Of a DNA stretch of 64,000 bases, positions 44,758 through 56,639 are shown piece by piece. A model generated the notes under the pieces. It made no database searches. It was not told the origin of the DNA and worked only from the letters and a program-made list of their open reading frames with translations. This stretch comes from Paralithodes platypus. Taxonomy: Eukaryota; Arthropoda; Malacostraca; Decapoda; Lithodidae. The stretch covers positions 52,932,481-52,996,480 of the forward strand of contig CM064509.1 of NCBI GenBank assembly GCA_032716605.1, written 5' to 3'. Numbering within the stretch: the stretch's first letter is position 1; each line of letters begins with the position of its first letter. The translations under genes and the position numbers were made by a program.

Positions 44758-46832
44758 TGTAAGGGGGGCTTTTCGTCTTCTTTACTTTTCTTTTCTAATG
44801 TTCCTGTAGGACTTTGCTTTTACCCCCGCCTTATTTATTATTTCCTGTTCATTCCATTATTGTGTTTCTTCCTTACTTGATGATTGGTCCAACTTATTAC
44901 TCTGGTAGCTTAATGGCCGTTGCATGCAAGGAAATGCAGGTGAATGAATGCAAATGGTCTAAATGACACAGGATAAATAAAAACACAATATACCGTTTGG
45001 TATTCTTAACTATATTAAAACACTGTAAAGAGAAATACACTTTTGACTGTGATACACAAATCAATACGATTGTTACTTTAGTCAACCACGGAATATATCG
45101 GTATTATTGGCACAATGAACTACTTCTTATCACCACATCAAAGTTAACTAAAACCCTTCAACAGGTGACCCCAAGGCCACTACCCTAGTAAACACACACT
45201 CGGTCACTAGGTTCATACGGCGTACAACAGCTCACAATGGGGTGAATGTTAGCTCAAGGCTCAATAACACCAACAGCATCCTGTCTCAGTACAGCCACTA
45301 GGTCATGTCCACTGGGGTGGACACAGAACTCTCTGCACCTGGTACTTCTCCCTGGACTTCGCTCCTGACCTGGGACCTGGTATTAACATTCATTACCATT
45401 AATAAAACTGACAAAATTCTATATCTTAATTTATATCAACATTACAAAAGTGGGCAAATGTGTCAATTAAGAGACAACAAAAGGAGGATGTACATTATTG
45501 GGTTACAGATAAAATTGACTTAGTTGACCCTCAAAAATATATAAAGAAAAATGGTCCAAATAGAAAACGGAGGGTTGGAGATAGATATAATTTACTTAGT
45601 TGACCCTCATAAATAAAATGGTTTAAAATAGAAAACGGAGTGTATACACACACACACGACTCAGGAATGTGGGCTTACATTAAGTTACATGATATTGAAC
45701 TCGACATACGGGATCTTATTGCTGTGAGAATACTACACTAACATAATACAATTAACATTATCTTATACATAATTAATAAGGTTGGCAGGACAAATAATAT
45801 GGAATTTGAAATCTAAATGAGTAATTATCAGACGGAATGAATAATTTCACCTTCGACCAAGACAAAGGATGTCGTATAATTTCGTAGTTACATATAAGAA
45901 ACTGGGCTTAAAATTGGTCTCAAAACTTATCTTAAATACTTCACAATTCACTTTAACTCACCTTCAACTGAAGGTTTTATCTAAACACAACACAAAAAGA
46001 AATGTATACTGAGTTAAGCCAAATATTTCCCCTTAGTCCGCCCGAGGCTGGCGACTGGGAGGGAATGACGCTGGCACTCTCGGCTCTAGGCTCTGTAGGA
46101 CTCGGGGTCAGCGTCCTTTGTCACAACAATAACCATACCTTGATTAAATGAGCTCCTCAACTTCCTTAGGAGTCTAATAAGACTTTCAAAGGATAATTGA
46201 ATTACTTTTATATGATGCAATGAATTTCAGGCACAAACATGTTAACTATTACTTACGATATCCTAGGTAAGACTATAGTTTTTAACTTGGAGGTAGGACT
46301 CATAAATTTCCACCTGTCAAACCCCCTTGAGGTGGACACTTGTCGCTAAGGCCTCAGAATCAGGGTGTCACACTAGAGACTCGGTACAAGCAATTATTAG
46401 GCCAAATATCAGCATTATACTAGATTCACAAAGTTAAAGTTATGCTTTGCAATTAACTGTATACACCTGGAAGTGATTAAATGGCCAAAACAAGTAAATT
46501 TCATTCTAATTCCAAAACAACATTGCTTCGATTGTGACACCCCTTTTCTAAACTTAATATAACAATACCAAACAATTATATTTAAATGTAAAGTTAGAAT
46601 AATGACCCTCGTACCTATGAGACACCATTGGGCCTATTTAATTATTTCTTTCTAGTCATTACAATTTAATATTATGTCAACTGATATCTTAATCACGATA
46701 ATAACATAATACCGAACATTTCAACTAATCTCAACACTGACTGGGTCATTATTGGGCTTAAAGTGAGTGAACAGAAAAAGTCTTGGTGTAAATATTGCCA
46801 AAATTAAGCCTAGTCAATTTAGACCCCTTACA

Positions 46833-47971
46833 CAGCTTTTTTCCCCCCTTAAGACTTTTACTCACTCACTTTCAGCCTAAATTATTACAATACGGTGCCT
46901 TACAAGAAAATGGGCACAAACATAACACGATTACACTTAATCAACTGAGCCATAGGAGTCAGAAAGAGCACCATCCTCGTGATCGTTGGACATACCCAAT
47001 TACAAAAAAAAAAATTCCAGTAGTACATATAAACAATTAAACCAAAACAACTACAACTGTGTGTGGCCCACCTTTAACTAACCCAATCATTACAGCCCAG
47101 AACACCTCCCTCCACCCCTAATACTACTGTGAACCTCAGAAGCCCAGGTGTAGGTAGAGCACGGGCGTTCACCAGACAAGGTTGCCCTACACACTCGGTG
47201 TGGTAGACGAGTCCTGGGAGAACCCGTAGGCTCCCCCTTCTACACCGCTACCCCACATCCTGATGTGATCGGTCTATTCCCTACCCCCGAAAACATCTGT
47301 CTGCGTTGTACTAAAGAGCCACCCCATGGAGGCTATACACACGACTTCCCAAAAAGTCCACAGCAGCTCAAGTTACAATGGAGAGATTTACCTGCCACCC
47401 AAACACGGGCGACTACCAAGGGCAACAACACGCAAGACTGGCCAACCAAAGAGGGGTCACACACCACAATACAGTACTACAAAATAAGGCTCTAACCCTT
47501 TTAAACATTACTCATCCCGTCTACGGGGCTTCCTGTGATGACGAGGTGCTAGTTTCTACTCCTCTACTCCACTTCTCCATTTCCTCCGCACTGTTCCACT
47601 AACCAATCCTGCCATCGATCACCTCTCCTTCACCCATGTGGGTGGTGAGAGGATTGTCCCTCCAAGCTCCCCATTCTTCACCCACGTGGATATTGAGGGA
47701 ATTGGTTCCTTCATTTTTCGACATTTTACAATACAAACCCATTCCGTACTTATACATAACTATGGTAATCATAACAACTGAAACGTGGTAACTTAACAAA
47801 ACAAAAACTTAAAACTTTTGCAATATTTCTTTTCTGAAATGTGGTAGCGTGATAGAAAGATAATGCAAGGCAATCGGAGTAAAGGATACGGATAATCCCG
47901 GGAATAAACACAAGCGTTGTCACTAATTAAACCCAACCTTCCCAGAATTATCCCACCGCTGTATACACCAC
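46833..47971 (-). repeat. internal region 2 of the triple-LTR element
   Basis: Same length as internal region 1 and almost identical in sequence. Differences include GGGCGTTCACCAGACA(A/C)GG and a CCCACGTGGATATTG versus CCCTCGTGCATATTG variant. Confidence 0.8.
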
Positions 47972-50900
47972 TGTAAGGGGGGCTTTTCGTCTTCTTTACT
48001 TTTCTTTTCTAATGTTCCTGTAGGACTTTGCTTTTACCCCCGCCTTATTTATTATTTCCTGTTCATTCCATTATTGTGTTTCTTCCTTACTTGATGATTG
48101 GTCCAACTTATTACTCTGGTAGCTTAATGGCCGTTGCTTGCAAGGAAATGCAGGTGAATGAATGCAAATGGTCTAAATGACACAGGATAAATAAAAACAC
48201 AATATACCGTTTGGTATTCTTAACTATATTAAAACACTGTAAAGAGAAATACACTTTTGACTGTGATACACAAATCAATACGATTGTTACTTTAGTCAAC
48301 CACGGAATATATCGGTATTATTGGCGCAATGAACTACTTCTTATCACCACATCAAAGTTAACTAAAACCCTTCAACAGGTGACCCCAAGGCCACTACCCT
48401 AGTAAACACACACTCGGTCACTAGGTTCATACGGCGTACAACAGCTCACAATGGGGTGAATGTTAGCTCAAGGCTCAATAACACCAACAGCATCCTGTCT
48501 CAGTACAGCCACTAGGTCATGTCCACTGGGGTGGACACAGGACTCTCTGCACCTGGTACTTCTCCCTGGACTTCGCTCCTGACCTGGGACCTGGTATTAA
48601 CATTACCATTAATAAAACTGACAAAATTCTATATCTTAATTTATATCAACATTACAAAAGTGGGCAAATGTGTCAATTAAGAGACAACAAAAGGAGGATG
48701 TACATTATTGGGTTACAGATAAAATTGACTTAGTTGACCCTCAAAAATATATAAAGAAAAATGGTCCAAATAGAAAACGGAGGGTTGGAGATAGATATAA
48801 TTTACTTAGTTGACCCTCAAAAATAAAATGGTTTAAAATAGAAACGGAGTGTATACACACACACACGACTCAGGAATGTGGGCTTACATTAAGTTACATA
48901 CATGATATTGAACTCGACATACGGGATCTTATTGCTGTGAGAATACTACACTAACATAATACAATTAACATTATCTTATACATAATTAATAAGGTTGGCA
49001 GGACAAATAATATGGAATTTGAAATCTAAATGAGTAATTATCAGACGGAATGAATAATTTCACCTTCGACCAAGACAAAGGATGTCGTATAATTTCGTAG
49101 TTACATATAAGAAACTGGGCTTAAAATTGGTCTCAAAACTTATCTTAAATACTTCACAATTCACTTTAACTCACCTTCAACTGAAGGTTTTATCTAAACA
49201 CAACACAAAAAGAAATGTATACTGAGTTAAGCCAAATATTTCCCCTTAGTCCGCCCGAGGCTGGCGACTGGGAGGGAATGACGCTGGCACTCTCGGCTCT
49301 AGGCTCTGTAGGACTCGGGGTCAGCGTCCTTTGTCACAACAATAACCATACCTTGATTAAATGAGCTCCTCAACTTACTTAGGAGTCTAATAAGACTTTC
49401 AAAGGATAATTGAATTACTTTTATATGATGCAATGAATTTCAGGCACAAACATGTTAACTATTACTTACGATATCCTAGGTAAGACTATAGTTTTTAACT
49501 TGGAGGTAGGACTCATAAATTTCCACCTGTCAAACCCCCTTGAGGTGGGCACTTGTCGCTAAGGCCTCAGAATCAGGGTGTCACACTAGAGACTCGGTAC
49601 AAGCAATTATTAGGCCAAATATCAGCATTATACTAGATTCACAAAGTTAAAGTTATGCTTTGCAATTAACTGTATACACCTGGAAGTGATTAAATGGCCA
49701 AAACAAGTAAATTTCATTCTAATTCCAAAACAACATTGCTTCGATTGTGACACCCCTTTTCTAAACTTAATATAACAATACCAAACAATTATATTTAAAT
49801 GTAAAGTTAGAATAATGACCCTCGTACCTATGAGACACCATTGGGCCTATTTAATTATTTCTTTCTAGTCATTACAATTTAATATATGTCAACTGATATC
49901 TTAATCACGATAATAACATAATACCGAACATTTCAACTAATCTCAACACTGACTGGGTCATTATTGGGCTTAAAGTGAGTGAACAGAAAAAGCCTTGGTG
50001 TAAATATTGCCAAAATTAAGCCTAGTCAATTTAGACCCCTTACAGTGAGAGGTTGGCTGCTGTAGCCTCGCGCTGTCCGCCCTCCTGGTTCAGGTTGTGA
50101 GTTGGGCTAGTAAGTTAGAGGGTAGTAAATGGGGTTACAAGAATGAGTCTTTATCTGCTATTTATTGGGGTGAGGAAATGAATGGGATCGGCATGTTAGA
50201 ACGTCCGTCTGGGCGTCTTTACAGGGGGGGGGGTTGTATATTGGAAAGGGGGTGGTTTGAGGCTAGGCGCCGCGCCGCTCGTGACCTAGGGTCGTGACCC
50301 TTAATGCGCTGGACATACGATCGAACAGGTAGGGTGGCGTGTGCAGCGGGGCGTGAAGGAGCAAAAGACAGGGTGACCCACAAAACAGGTGACCACTGAA
50401 CATAGGGTCACGAAGCAAAACAGAGTAGTGTGGATTGTGGATACGGAGGAGGTAATTGGAAGACGTATAACAATTGTGGAAAAGTAAATGGAAGAGAGGA
50501 ACACAATGGCGGATAAAAGATAATTAACCTAAGGATTGTATACATGCATAAACGACGGCATATTAAGACGTTGTCCTAATAAGATGATGAAAACCAGTTT
50601 GGTATGCACGTGGCACAATACGACACAAGGACAGTGCCGCTATGTCGTATCAATACTGGTGGCATACTCCGGTTAATATTATATATATACACTTAGTTAC
50701 TAGAAGAACAAGTCAAGGGGGGGCAACTGAGCACGGGGGTACATATATCTATACTCGTCATGGAGAGAGAGATACGAGGTAGCTTTCCTGCATCTCTCCT
50801 GATAATCGTCTGCAGATTGGTCATAGTGAGTTTATCCGAATTAACAGGCCGAAATCAATACAATAACTGGCATAGGGTTATCGGGTGTATAGAGTCGTGG

Positions 50901-51955
50901 TTAAAGGTTGTTACATAACTCGTAATTAACTTATCTAAATCAACAGGCATAAATCAATACAAGAACTGGCAAGGGACACAAATTGACAGACGAACAATGC
51001 AACGTGAGGTTATGTATAGCTAACTGCTAAAAATGGGGGAACGAAGATAGGTGTCTTCTCTTTTTACAAGTTCCCTAAATTATGTTAACATTAGGGAGTT
51101 GGTACATCAATAAAATAGCAATGTGGATCTCAGTGAGTTATGGGGCTGTCTAGTGTAATTTCATAATTAATCTCGGAATTACTCCTAGGTATTTTGTCTT
51201 GTGAAATGGAGGTGGTATTAGGAAGGTTGGGAATATATATAGTTAGTGGATAAAACAACGGGAGGTTAGAGACATAGAATTGCTAGAATTGGGGGGACTA
51301 TGATTGTTATATAACTAAATACAGGGCTGACGTAATCACGATCTGATTTGGTGTGAAATAGAAGCTATGGTGTCTTAGATCGTCTCGAACCTACACAATG
51401 AAAGTATTATAGCCTGTATGGTGGTTACATAATTAAATACATACTTAGGTGGTACATCAAGAATATCAGTGAGTAAAGTATTGTGGTTTGTATATTAGAA
51501 GACTCTGATTGAGAGACGTATAATATGTGGAATGAATTGGGAGAGAGAGAGAGACCCAATCGGGGATGGAAAAGGGACCTGGGATCTCGTTGGGGATGGG
51601 GGTTTCGCTCTCAGGATTTTCGTTCCTGTGGCTCGTTAGGGGTGGAGGTTTCGCTCTCAGGTTTTTCGTTCCTGCGGTATTTTACTTCCGTCGCCTTTAT
51701 ATGAGGTACGACCTCGTACCTCAAGGTTGGAGTACATAAGAACATAAGAACATAAGAAAATGGGAGTCTGCAGAAAGCCGATTGGCCTAAGCAAGGCAGA
51801 TCCCTGTCCCACACAACCCCAAATCAATTACAAAGCCCAATTATAGGCTCAACACTCTAATACCCTGAGGATCATCTTACCAAAACGGTTAGAGATTAAC
51901 GCAGGATTATGGGGGTCTGCAGAGCGCTGATTGGCCCAACCCGGCTGATCCCCCT

Positions 51956-54900
51956 TCACACCCAACCCTTCTCGTCCATATGCTTATCCAATTTTATCTT
52001 AAAGCTCCCTACAGTTTTAGATCCCACTATAGCACTTGGTAGTCCATTCCACCCATCTACAACTCTGTTACCAAACCAATATTTGCCTATATCTTTTCTG
52101 AAACGAAATTTATCTAATTTGAAACCATTGGTACGAGTTCTTTCCCTATCACTGAGCTTTAGTACATTTGTCATGTCCCCTTTGTTAATCCCACTAACCC
52201 ACTTGAACACCTCTATCATATCCCCTCTAACTCTGCATCTCTCTAACGAATGTAAACCTAATTTCTTCAACCTTTCTTTATACGGAAGATTTCTAATATT
52301 ATGGATCATTTTTGTCATTCTACGCTGTACTCTCTCCAATGAATCTATGTCCATTCTGTAATAAGGACACCAAAATTGGACAGCATAATCCATATGGGGT
52401 CTCACTAATGACAAGTAAAGTTTTAAGATAACATCAGCAGTTCTGTTACTCACACTCCTAGAGATGAACCCGAGAATCCTGTTTGCCTTATTACGAACGC
52501 CTATACACTGTTTTCTAGGCTTCAAATCATTGCTAACAAACACACCTAGATCTTTCTCGCAGTCTGAATTTTCTAATTCTAAATTAGCTAGTTTATATTT
52601 AACATTTGTTTGCATCTTCACTATCTTTAATACCTTGCATTTGTCAATGTTAAACTTCATCTGCCAATTTACTGACCATTTATGTAAGGTATCTAGATCC
52701 CTTTGGAGGCACTCTATATCGCTATCTGAATCAATTGATCTCCCCATTTTAGTATCGTCTGCGAATTTACTTATCCTACTAGTTATACCTAAATCTAGGT
52801 CATTTATGTATATAAGAAACAACAGGGGACCTAATACCGATCCCTGGGGGACACCACTTTTGACTGCTCCCCACTCTGACTTGGTACCATTTATGCTGAC
52901 TCTCTGTTTCCTACCAATTAGCCATGACCTAATCCATCCCAACAACGCCCCACCTATTCCATGTGCCTCAACCTTTCTCATCAATCTCTCATGAGGGACT
53001 CTGTCGAAAGCTTTACTGAAATCTAAATATATAATATCGTATGCCTTGTCATTATCTACTGCTTCATATACCTCTGAGAAAAAACTAAGCAAATTAGTAA
53101 GGCAAGAACGTCCCTGAGTGAATCCATGCCGAGAAGAATTGATTAAGTTAAATGTTTCTAAGTGGTTTCTCATTTTTCTAGCAATAATTGACTCTAGTAG
53201 CTTTCCTATGATTGAAGTGAGACTAATGGGACGGTAATTGGATGCTATTGATTTATCACCTTTTTTGAAAATCGGAACTACATTTGCAAGTTTCCAAGCT
53301 TCTGGAACAATACCTGTTTCTAATGAATTGTTAAAAAGAAATGTTAATGGGTAACTTAACTCATCTCTGCATTCTTTTAATACTCTGGCATATACCTCAT
53401 CGGGGCCAGGCGATTTCTGAGGTTTCAGTCTGTCAATTTCCTTAAGCACATAATTTCTACTTATAGTAACCGTACTTAACCTATTTTCTATACTATCGCT
53501 ATATACCTTACGGACTTCTGGAATCTGTGCCAAATTTTCATTAGTGAAAACGGATAGAAACTGACTATTTAATGTACTGCACATTTCTAAATCATTTTCT
53601 GTCATTTCTCCTATCGAAGTTTTAAGGGGGCCTATTTTATCTCTAACTTTAGATTTATATAGCTGGTAAAAAGCCTTAGGGTTATTTTTTGAGTCATTGG
53701 CTATCCTGATTTCATAATTTCTTTTGTCTGTCCTTATACATTTTTTAACCTCTCTTGATAGATTCTGATAGTAAGCAAGTAGGTGAATTTCGCCTTTCTT
53801 AATTTTTCGATATATTCCTCTCTTTTTTCCTAGAAGGTCTAATAGTCTATTATTCATCCATTTGGGTTGGTTCTGTGTTGATCTAAATTTTCTTTTGGGG
53901 ATATATTTATTTTGCGCATTGTGGAGTGAAGAAATAAAATTATTATATGTAGCTGTCAAATTATCCTGAGTTAAGACAGGTATCTGAGAGAGAGTATGTT
54001 CATTAGCGCACCTGGGTCCACTTAATAGTTTAACCATAGGATCGACTCTTAAGGCTCGTCTTAATCCACCATAATTGGCTTTTCTGAAATCTGGGATAAG
54101 TGTCGTATTCTCTTTAGCCTTTCCTGTCCATTGTATGTTAAAATAAATTGATTTATGATCACTATTTCCTAGTTGGTCTCCTATCTCTACATTATTTGTC
54201 ATTTGTTCATTATTACTGAGAACTAAATCGAGGATATTATTACCTCTAGTAGGCGAGTCTATGAATTGAAATAAAAAACTATCCTGTACCGCCTCAATAA
54301 ACTCTTTTGAATCTGAGTCGCCGATTTGATGCTGCCAATCAATATTCGGAAAATTAAAATCCCCCGTAATACACACATTGCTAAACCTTGATGCTATTTT
54401 CACTTCCTGCCATAAAGCTGTACCTTCGTTTCTACTCATATTTGGTGGTCTATAAATAACTCCAATAATTATGGTCTCACTACCTTCGCTAACCTCAACC
54501 CAAACACTTTCGTTATCAGTATTTAGTCTAATACCTGATTTAATACAGCTTTTTAAAGAACTCCTGACAAACACTGCTATTCCACCGCCCCTCCTACTTG
54601 TTCGGTCGCGTTTAAACAAACTATATCCTGGTATATGGAATTCTGCTAAAAAATTTCTTGATTCTGTATTAATCCATGTTTCAGTCAGTGCTATAATGTC
54701 TATATTTTCGTTGCTAACAAGTGCTCTAAGTTCATCCATTTTGTTACATAAACTCCTACAGTTTGTATAATATAATCGCAATGAATGTATTTTACTGGTA
54801 TCGGATTTACCTTTATTTCTAACTGAATTCCCATCTTCTGTTACACCTTTAATATTTCTACTAGCAGTACAATTAAAATCCTGTGACTGATATTTTCTAT

Positions 54901-54958
54901 TCCTATCTGATGTACCAGTACGGCAATTTACCCTATCTAGACAATTATTCTTACTCAT
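51956..54958 (-). CDS. CR1-like LINE ORF2: endonuclease and reverse transcriptase
   Basis: Uninterrupted 1000-codon ORF with an ATG. N-terminal AP-endonuclease domain (about residues 60-280): YYTNCRSLCNK, ALTETWIN, GGIAVFVR, GVIYRPP, ITGDFNFPNIDW, GNSDHKSI. Reverse transcriptase (about 520-790): QKSPGPDEVYAR, NYRPISLTSIIGKLLE, HGFTQGRSCLTNLL, IYLDFSKAFDRVPHE, GVPQGSVLGPLLFLIYINDL, ISKFADDTKMG (catalytic FADD). The C-terminal part has DYAVQFWCPYYRMD, LERVQRRMTKMI and FGNRVVDGWNGLP. It primes reverse transcription at a nicked target and inserts new copies. No stop or frameshift seen, so this is the most intact coding sequence in the window and could be from a recently active copy, though ORF1 is shifted. 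Confidence 0.93.
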   Translation of the reverse strand: MSKNNCLDRVNCRTGTSDRNRKYQSQDFNCTASRNIKGVTEDGNSVRNKGKSDTSKIHSLRLYYTNCRSLCNKMDELRALVSNENIDIIALTETWINTESRNFLAEFHIPGYSLFKRDRTSRRGGGIAVFVRSSLKSCIKSGIRLNTDNESVWVEVSEGSETIIIGVIYRPPNMSRNEGTALWQEVKIASRFSNVCITGDFNFPNIDWQHQIGDSDSKEFIEAVQDSFLFQFIDSPTRGNNILDLVLSNNEQMTNNVEIGDQLGNSDHKSIYFNIQWTGKAKENTTLIPDFRKANYGGLRRALRVDPMVKLLSGPRCANEHTLSQIPVLTQDNLTATYNNFISSLHNAQNKYIPKRKFRSTQNQPKWMNNRLLDLLGKKRGIYRKIKKGEIHLLAYYQNLSREVKKCIRTDKRNYEIRIANDSKNNPKAFYQLYKSKVRDKIGPLKTSIGEMTENDLEMCSTLNSQFLSVFTNENLAQIPEVRKVYSDSIENRLSTVTISRNYVLKEIDRLKPQKSPGPDEVYARVLKECRDELSYPLTFLFNNSLETGIVPEAWKLANVVPIFKKGDKSIASNYRPISLTSIIGKLLESIIARKMRNHLETFNLINSSRHGFTQGRSCLTNLLSFFSEVYEAVDNDKAYDIIYLDFSKAFDRVPHERLMRKVEAHGIGGALLGWIRSWLIGRKQRVSINGTKSEWGAVKSGVPQGSVLGPLLFLIYINDLDLGITSRISKFADDTKMGRSIDSDSDIECLQRDLDTLHKWSVNWQMKFNIDKCKVLKIVKMQTNVKYKLANLELENSDCEKDLGVFVSNDLKPRKQCIGVRNKANRILGFISRSVSNRTADVILKLYLSLVRPHMDYAVQFWCPYYRMDIDSLERVQRRMTKMIHNIRNLPYKERLKKLGLHSLERCRVRGDMIEVFKWVSGINKGDMTNVLKLSDRERTRTNGFKLDKFRFRKDIGKYWFGNRVVDGWNGLPSAIVGSKTVGSFKIKLDKHMDEKGWV

Positions 54959-54975
54959 ATTCTCAGGCTTTATTT

Positions 54976-55934
54976 TCAGCGAAACCCCGCGACAATCCTA
55001 TATATTGACCTAGCTAAATTTGCCACCCCTAGCCGAGAAAGATGAACCCCGTCCTGTGCGTACAACTGATTTTTACCATAGAAACGGGTCCAGTTATCAA
55101 GGAATGGTATTGCATTTGCATTACAGTATTTTTCCAACCGACAATTGATATCAATTGCCCTAGATGACCATTCCTTGCTGACCCCTCTCCGTGGCAAGAT
55201 ACTGTGTACTACAGGTATGCCTCCCTTCCTCCTAACTTTATCTAACACCTCCCTGTACTGCCGAAGCAGTACTTCCGTCCTACCTTTACCAACATCATTG
55301 CTCCCTGTACTGAGACAGATAATGGGGCTATCTCCAATATCTTTCATGATGTAATCAATGTCCTCTAACACCTTCCCAACCCCGGCACCAGGCAGACAGA
55401 CAAGCTTCCTAATATCAGTACAGGTGGACCTAGCTAAGTGTCTGACCATGGAGTCCCCAACAATTGAGAAGGACTTGCCTCTCCTTGTCGATGACTTGGT
55501 AGCAGCTGCGGCAGCGGCAGGAACTCCTGGGGCAGCAGTTGAAGGTACTCCTGGGGGGGCAGCAGTCACAGCATTCCCTGTTGGAGGCAACTTACTTACC
55601 TTTCTCCTGGTTTCCTCGCCGAAGGAAGCACTCGCAGCCTCACCATCACATTCGTCATCCAAGGTGATGAACTTGTTGCTGAGGGCAACTGGCCGCCGTA
55701 GAAATTTGCAGGTTGTTGCAACACACTTGTTGGAACAACTGTCCAGGGAGCATCACGATCCCTAACAGCAGTTGCACTATCCTCACTTTTCTTGTCAGCC
55801 AAAGACAGCTTTAAGGCCAAATTCTCGTCTTTGAGAGACTGCACCTCTCTCTCCACATTGTCCATCCTTTCTTGCAAAGCAAGACAAAGCTGGAGAATAT
55901 GAGAGGAGGTAGCAATCTCGTCAACACCAGCCAT
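54976..55934 (-). pseudogene. CR1-like LINE ORF1: coiled coil and SGNH esterase
   Basis: Two frames. From 55,934: MAGVDEIATSSHILQL and a coiled coil (LQERMDNVEREVQSLKDEN). After a shift near 55,700, RRPVALSNKFITLDDECDG, an Ala/Pro-rich linker, then an SGNH (GDSL-type) hydrolase: FSIVGDSMVRHLAR (block I Ser), LSTGSNDVGKG (block III Asn), QDGVHLSRLGVANLA (block V Asp and His). Esterase-bearing ORF1 proteins are normal for CR1 and bind the RNA intermediate. The stop at 54,976 is 17 bases before ORF2. One frameshift is the only lesion. Confidence 0.85.
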
Positions 55935-56154
55935 TTTAAGAAAGCGTTAATACTATCACCACACTATGGGCAAAGATATTCACTGGGAGTCACTAGGGAC
56001 AGGTCCTCACTCAGCAAAGGTCAGGCAGGTACGTCGGTTTGTCTAGGGGGGCCAGTTCAGGTCGGTGAGGGGGTTAGGTTGGAGGGAAATGGCAGCCTGT
56101 AGCTGAGGACGAAGATTACTGTCATCCCGACTAGCAACAGACTGTTCAGAAAAG

Positions 56155-56600
56155 AGAGACAAAAACTTAAAACATTTTATCCTGGAATGTGAATAATATA
56201 ATGAAATTAGGAAAAAAATAACAAGATTACTCAGGCCATATATCCAACACACTGAAAACTAATAGGAGAGTTACTATTCAAGAAAGAAGGGAATGAGGGA
56301 AGAAAATACATAGATGTTGGAAAAGGAGAGAAAAGAGGATAAAAGAACTTGACGACAGAACAGATAATTAAGAACACAGGAAAATTAAGAAGAGCTAAAG
56401 TGTTTAACAATGTATAAAACAAATTTAAAAGATAGTAAGAAAAGTGTAGGCTAACAAGAAAGGGAGTACTACTAAGGAAAAACAAAAATATATATAATAT
56501 ATACAGTATATGGAAAACATGTAAATTTATAGAATCATGCCCAATCGCTTAGGAATTGAGAACAATACAAAACAAAATCTCATGGAAAATCCAGTACACT
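56155..56600 (+). pseudogene. LINE C-terminal scrap
   Basis: Plus strand at about 56,168 reads LKHFILECE, a stop, then YNEIRKKITRLLRPYIQ, which resembles the HFLLxCxxYxxIR motif at the C-terminus of many LINE polymerases. AT-rich sequence follows and ends near a (CAT)n at about 56,605. A small fragment; clade unknown. Confidence 0.45.
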
Positions 56601-56639
56601 GAACATCATCATCATCATCAGGGGGGGCTGGATTAGTTA

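Larger units (their letters stand above)
41549..50044 (-). mobile_element. triple-LTR non-coding retroelement, TSD GTGA
   Basis: Three near-identical LTRs (41,549-43,618; 44,758-46,832; 47,972-50,044; about 2.07 kb each, TGT(T/A)AGGGG to CCCCTTACA) and two identical-length internal regions (43,619-44,757 and 46,833-47,971; 1,139 bp each). Period 3,209 and 3,214 bp. GTGA is duplicated at 41,545-41,548 and 50,045-50,048, and the empty site is visible in the right giant LTR. On the minus strand a purine tract (AAGGGGGGAAAAAAGCTG) adjoins one side of the LTR and a candidate primer site (TGGTGTATACAGCGGTGG) the other, so it is a real LTR element in minus sense. Only short ORFs without recognisable domains; non-autonomous (LARD-like). 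Units differ by scattered substitutions. Confidence 0.9.
31563..51684 (-). repeat. left (3') giant LTR, in three pieces
   Basis: Pieces 31,563-31,738, 39,738-41,548 and 50,049-51,684, separated by the BEL element and the triple-LTR element. Each junction matches the uninterrupted right LTR: GGTACGTAATAGAATTTCAC (59,290) and CTTAGGGGTGAGAGGTTGG (61,103). Ends CGGTATTTTA at 51,684. Confidence 0.9.
51728..56150 (-). mobile_element. CR1-like LINE, near full length
   Basis: Inserted in the internal region of the giant-LTR element. 3' end at about 51,735 is three octamers TTATGTTC (minus strand), the short-octamer tail typical of CR1. Two ORFs in order (ORF1 55,934-54,976; ORF2 54,958-51,956) separated by 17 bases. 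The 5' UTR probably runs to about 56,150. The 3' UTR holds two related blocks around TCTGCAGA..GATTGGCC (51,771 and 51,916). Confidence 0.85.

Noticed and set aside
43581..48402. Repeated small ORFs (81, 73, 91 and 63 codons) in the tandem units as real genes
   Set aside because: They match no family, and equivalent ORFs are frameshifted or shortened between units, so repetition comes from the element and not from coding constraint.
41549..50044. A classical satellite array with a 3.2-kb monomer
   Set aside because: Array edges are TG...CA with a GTGA duplication, and the monomer divides into LTR and internal parts with primer-site and purine-tract candidates; the last unit stops exactly at an LTR end.
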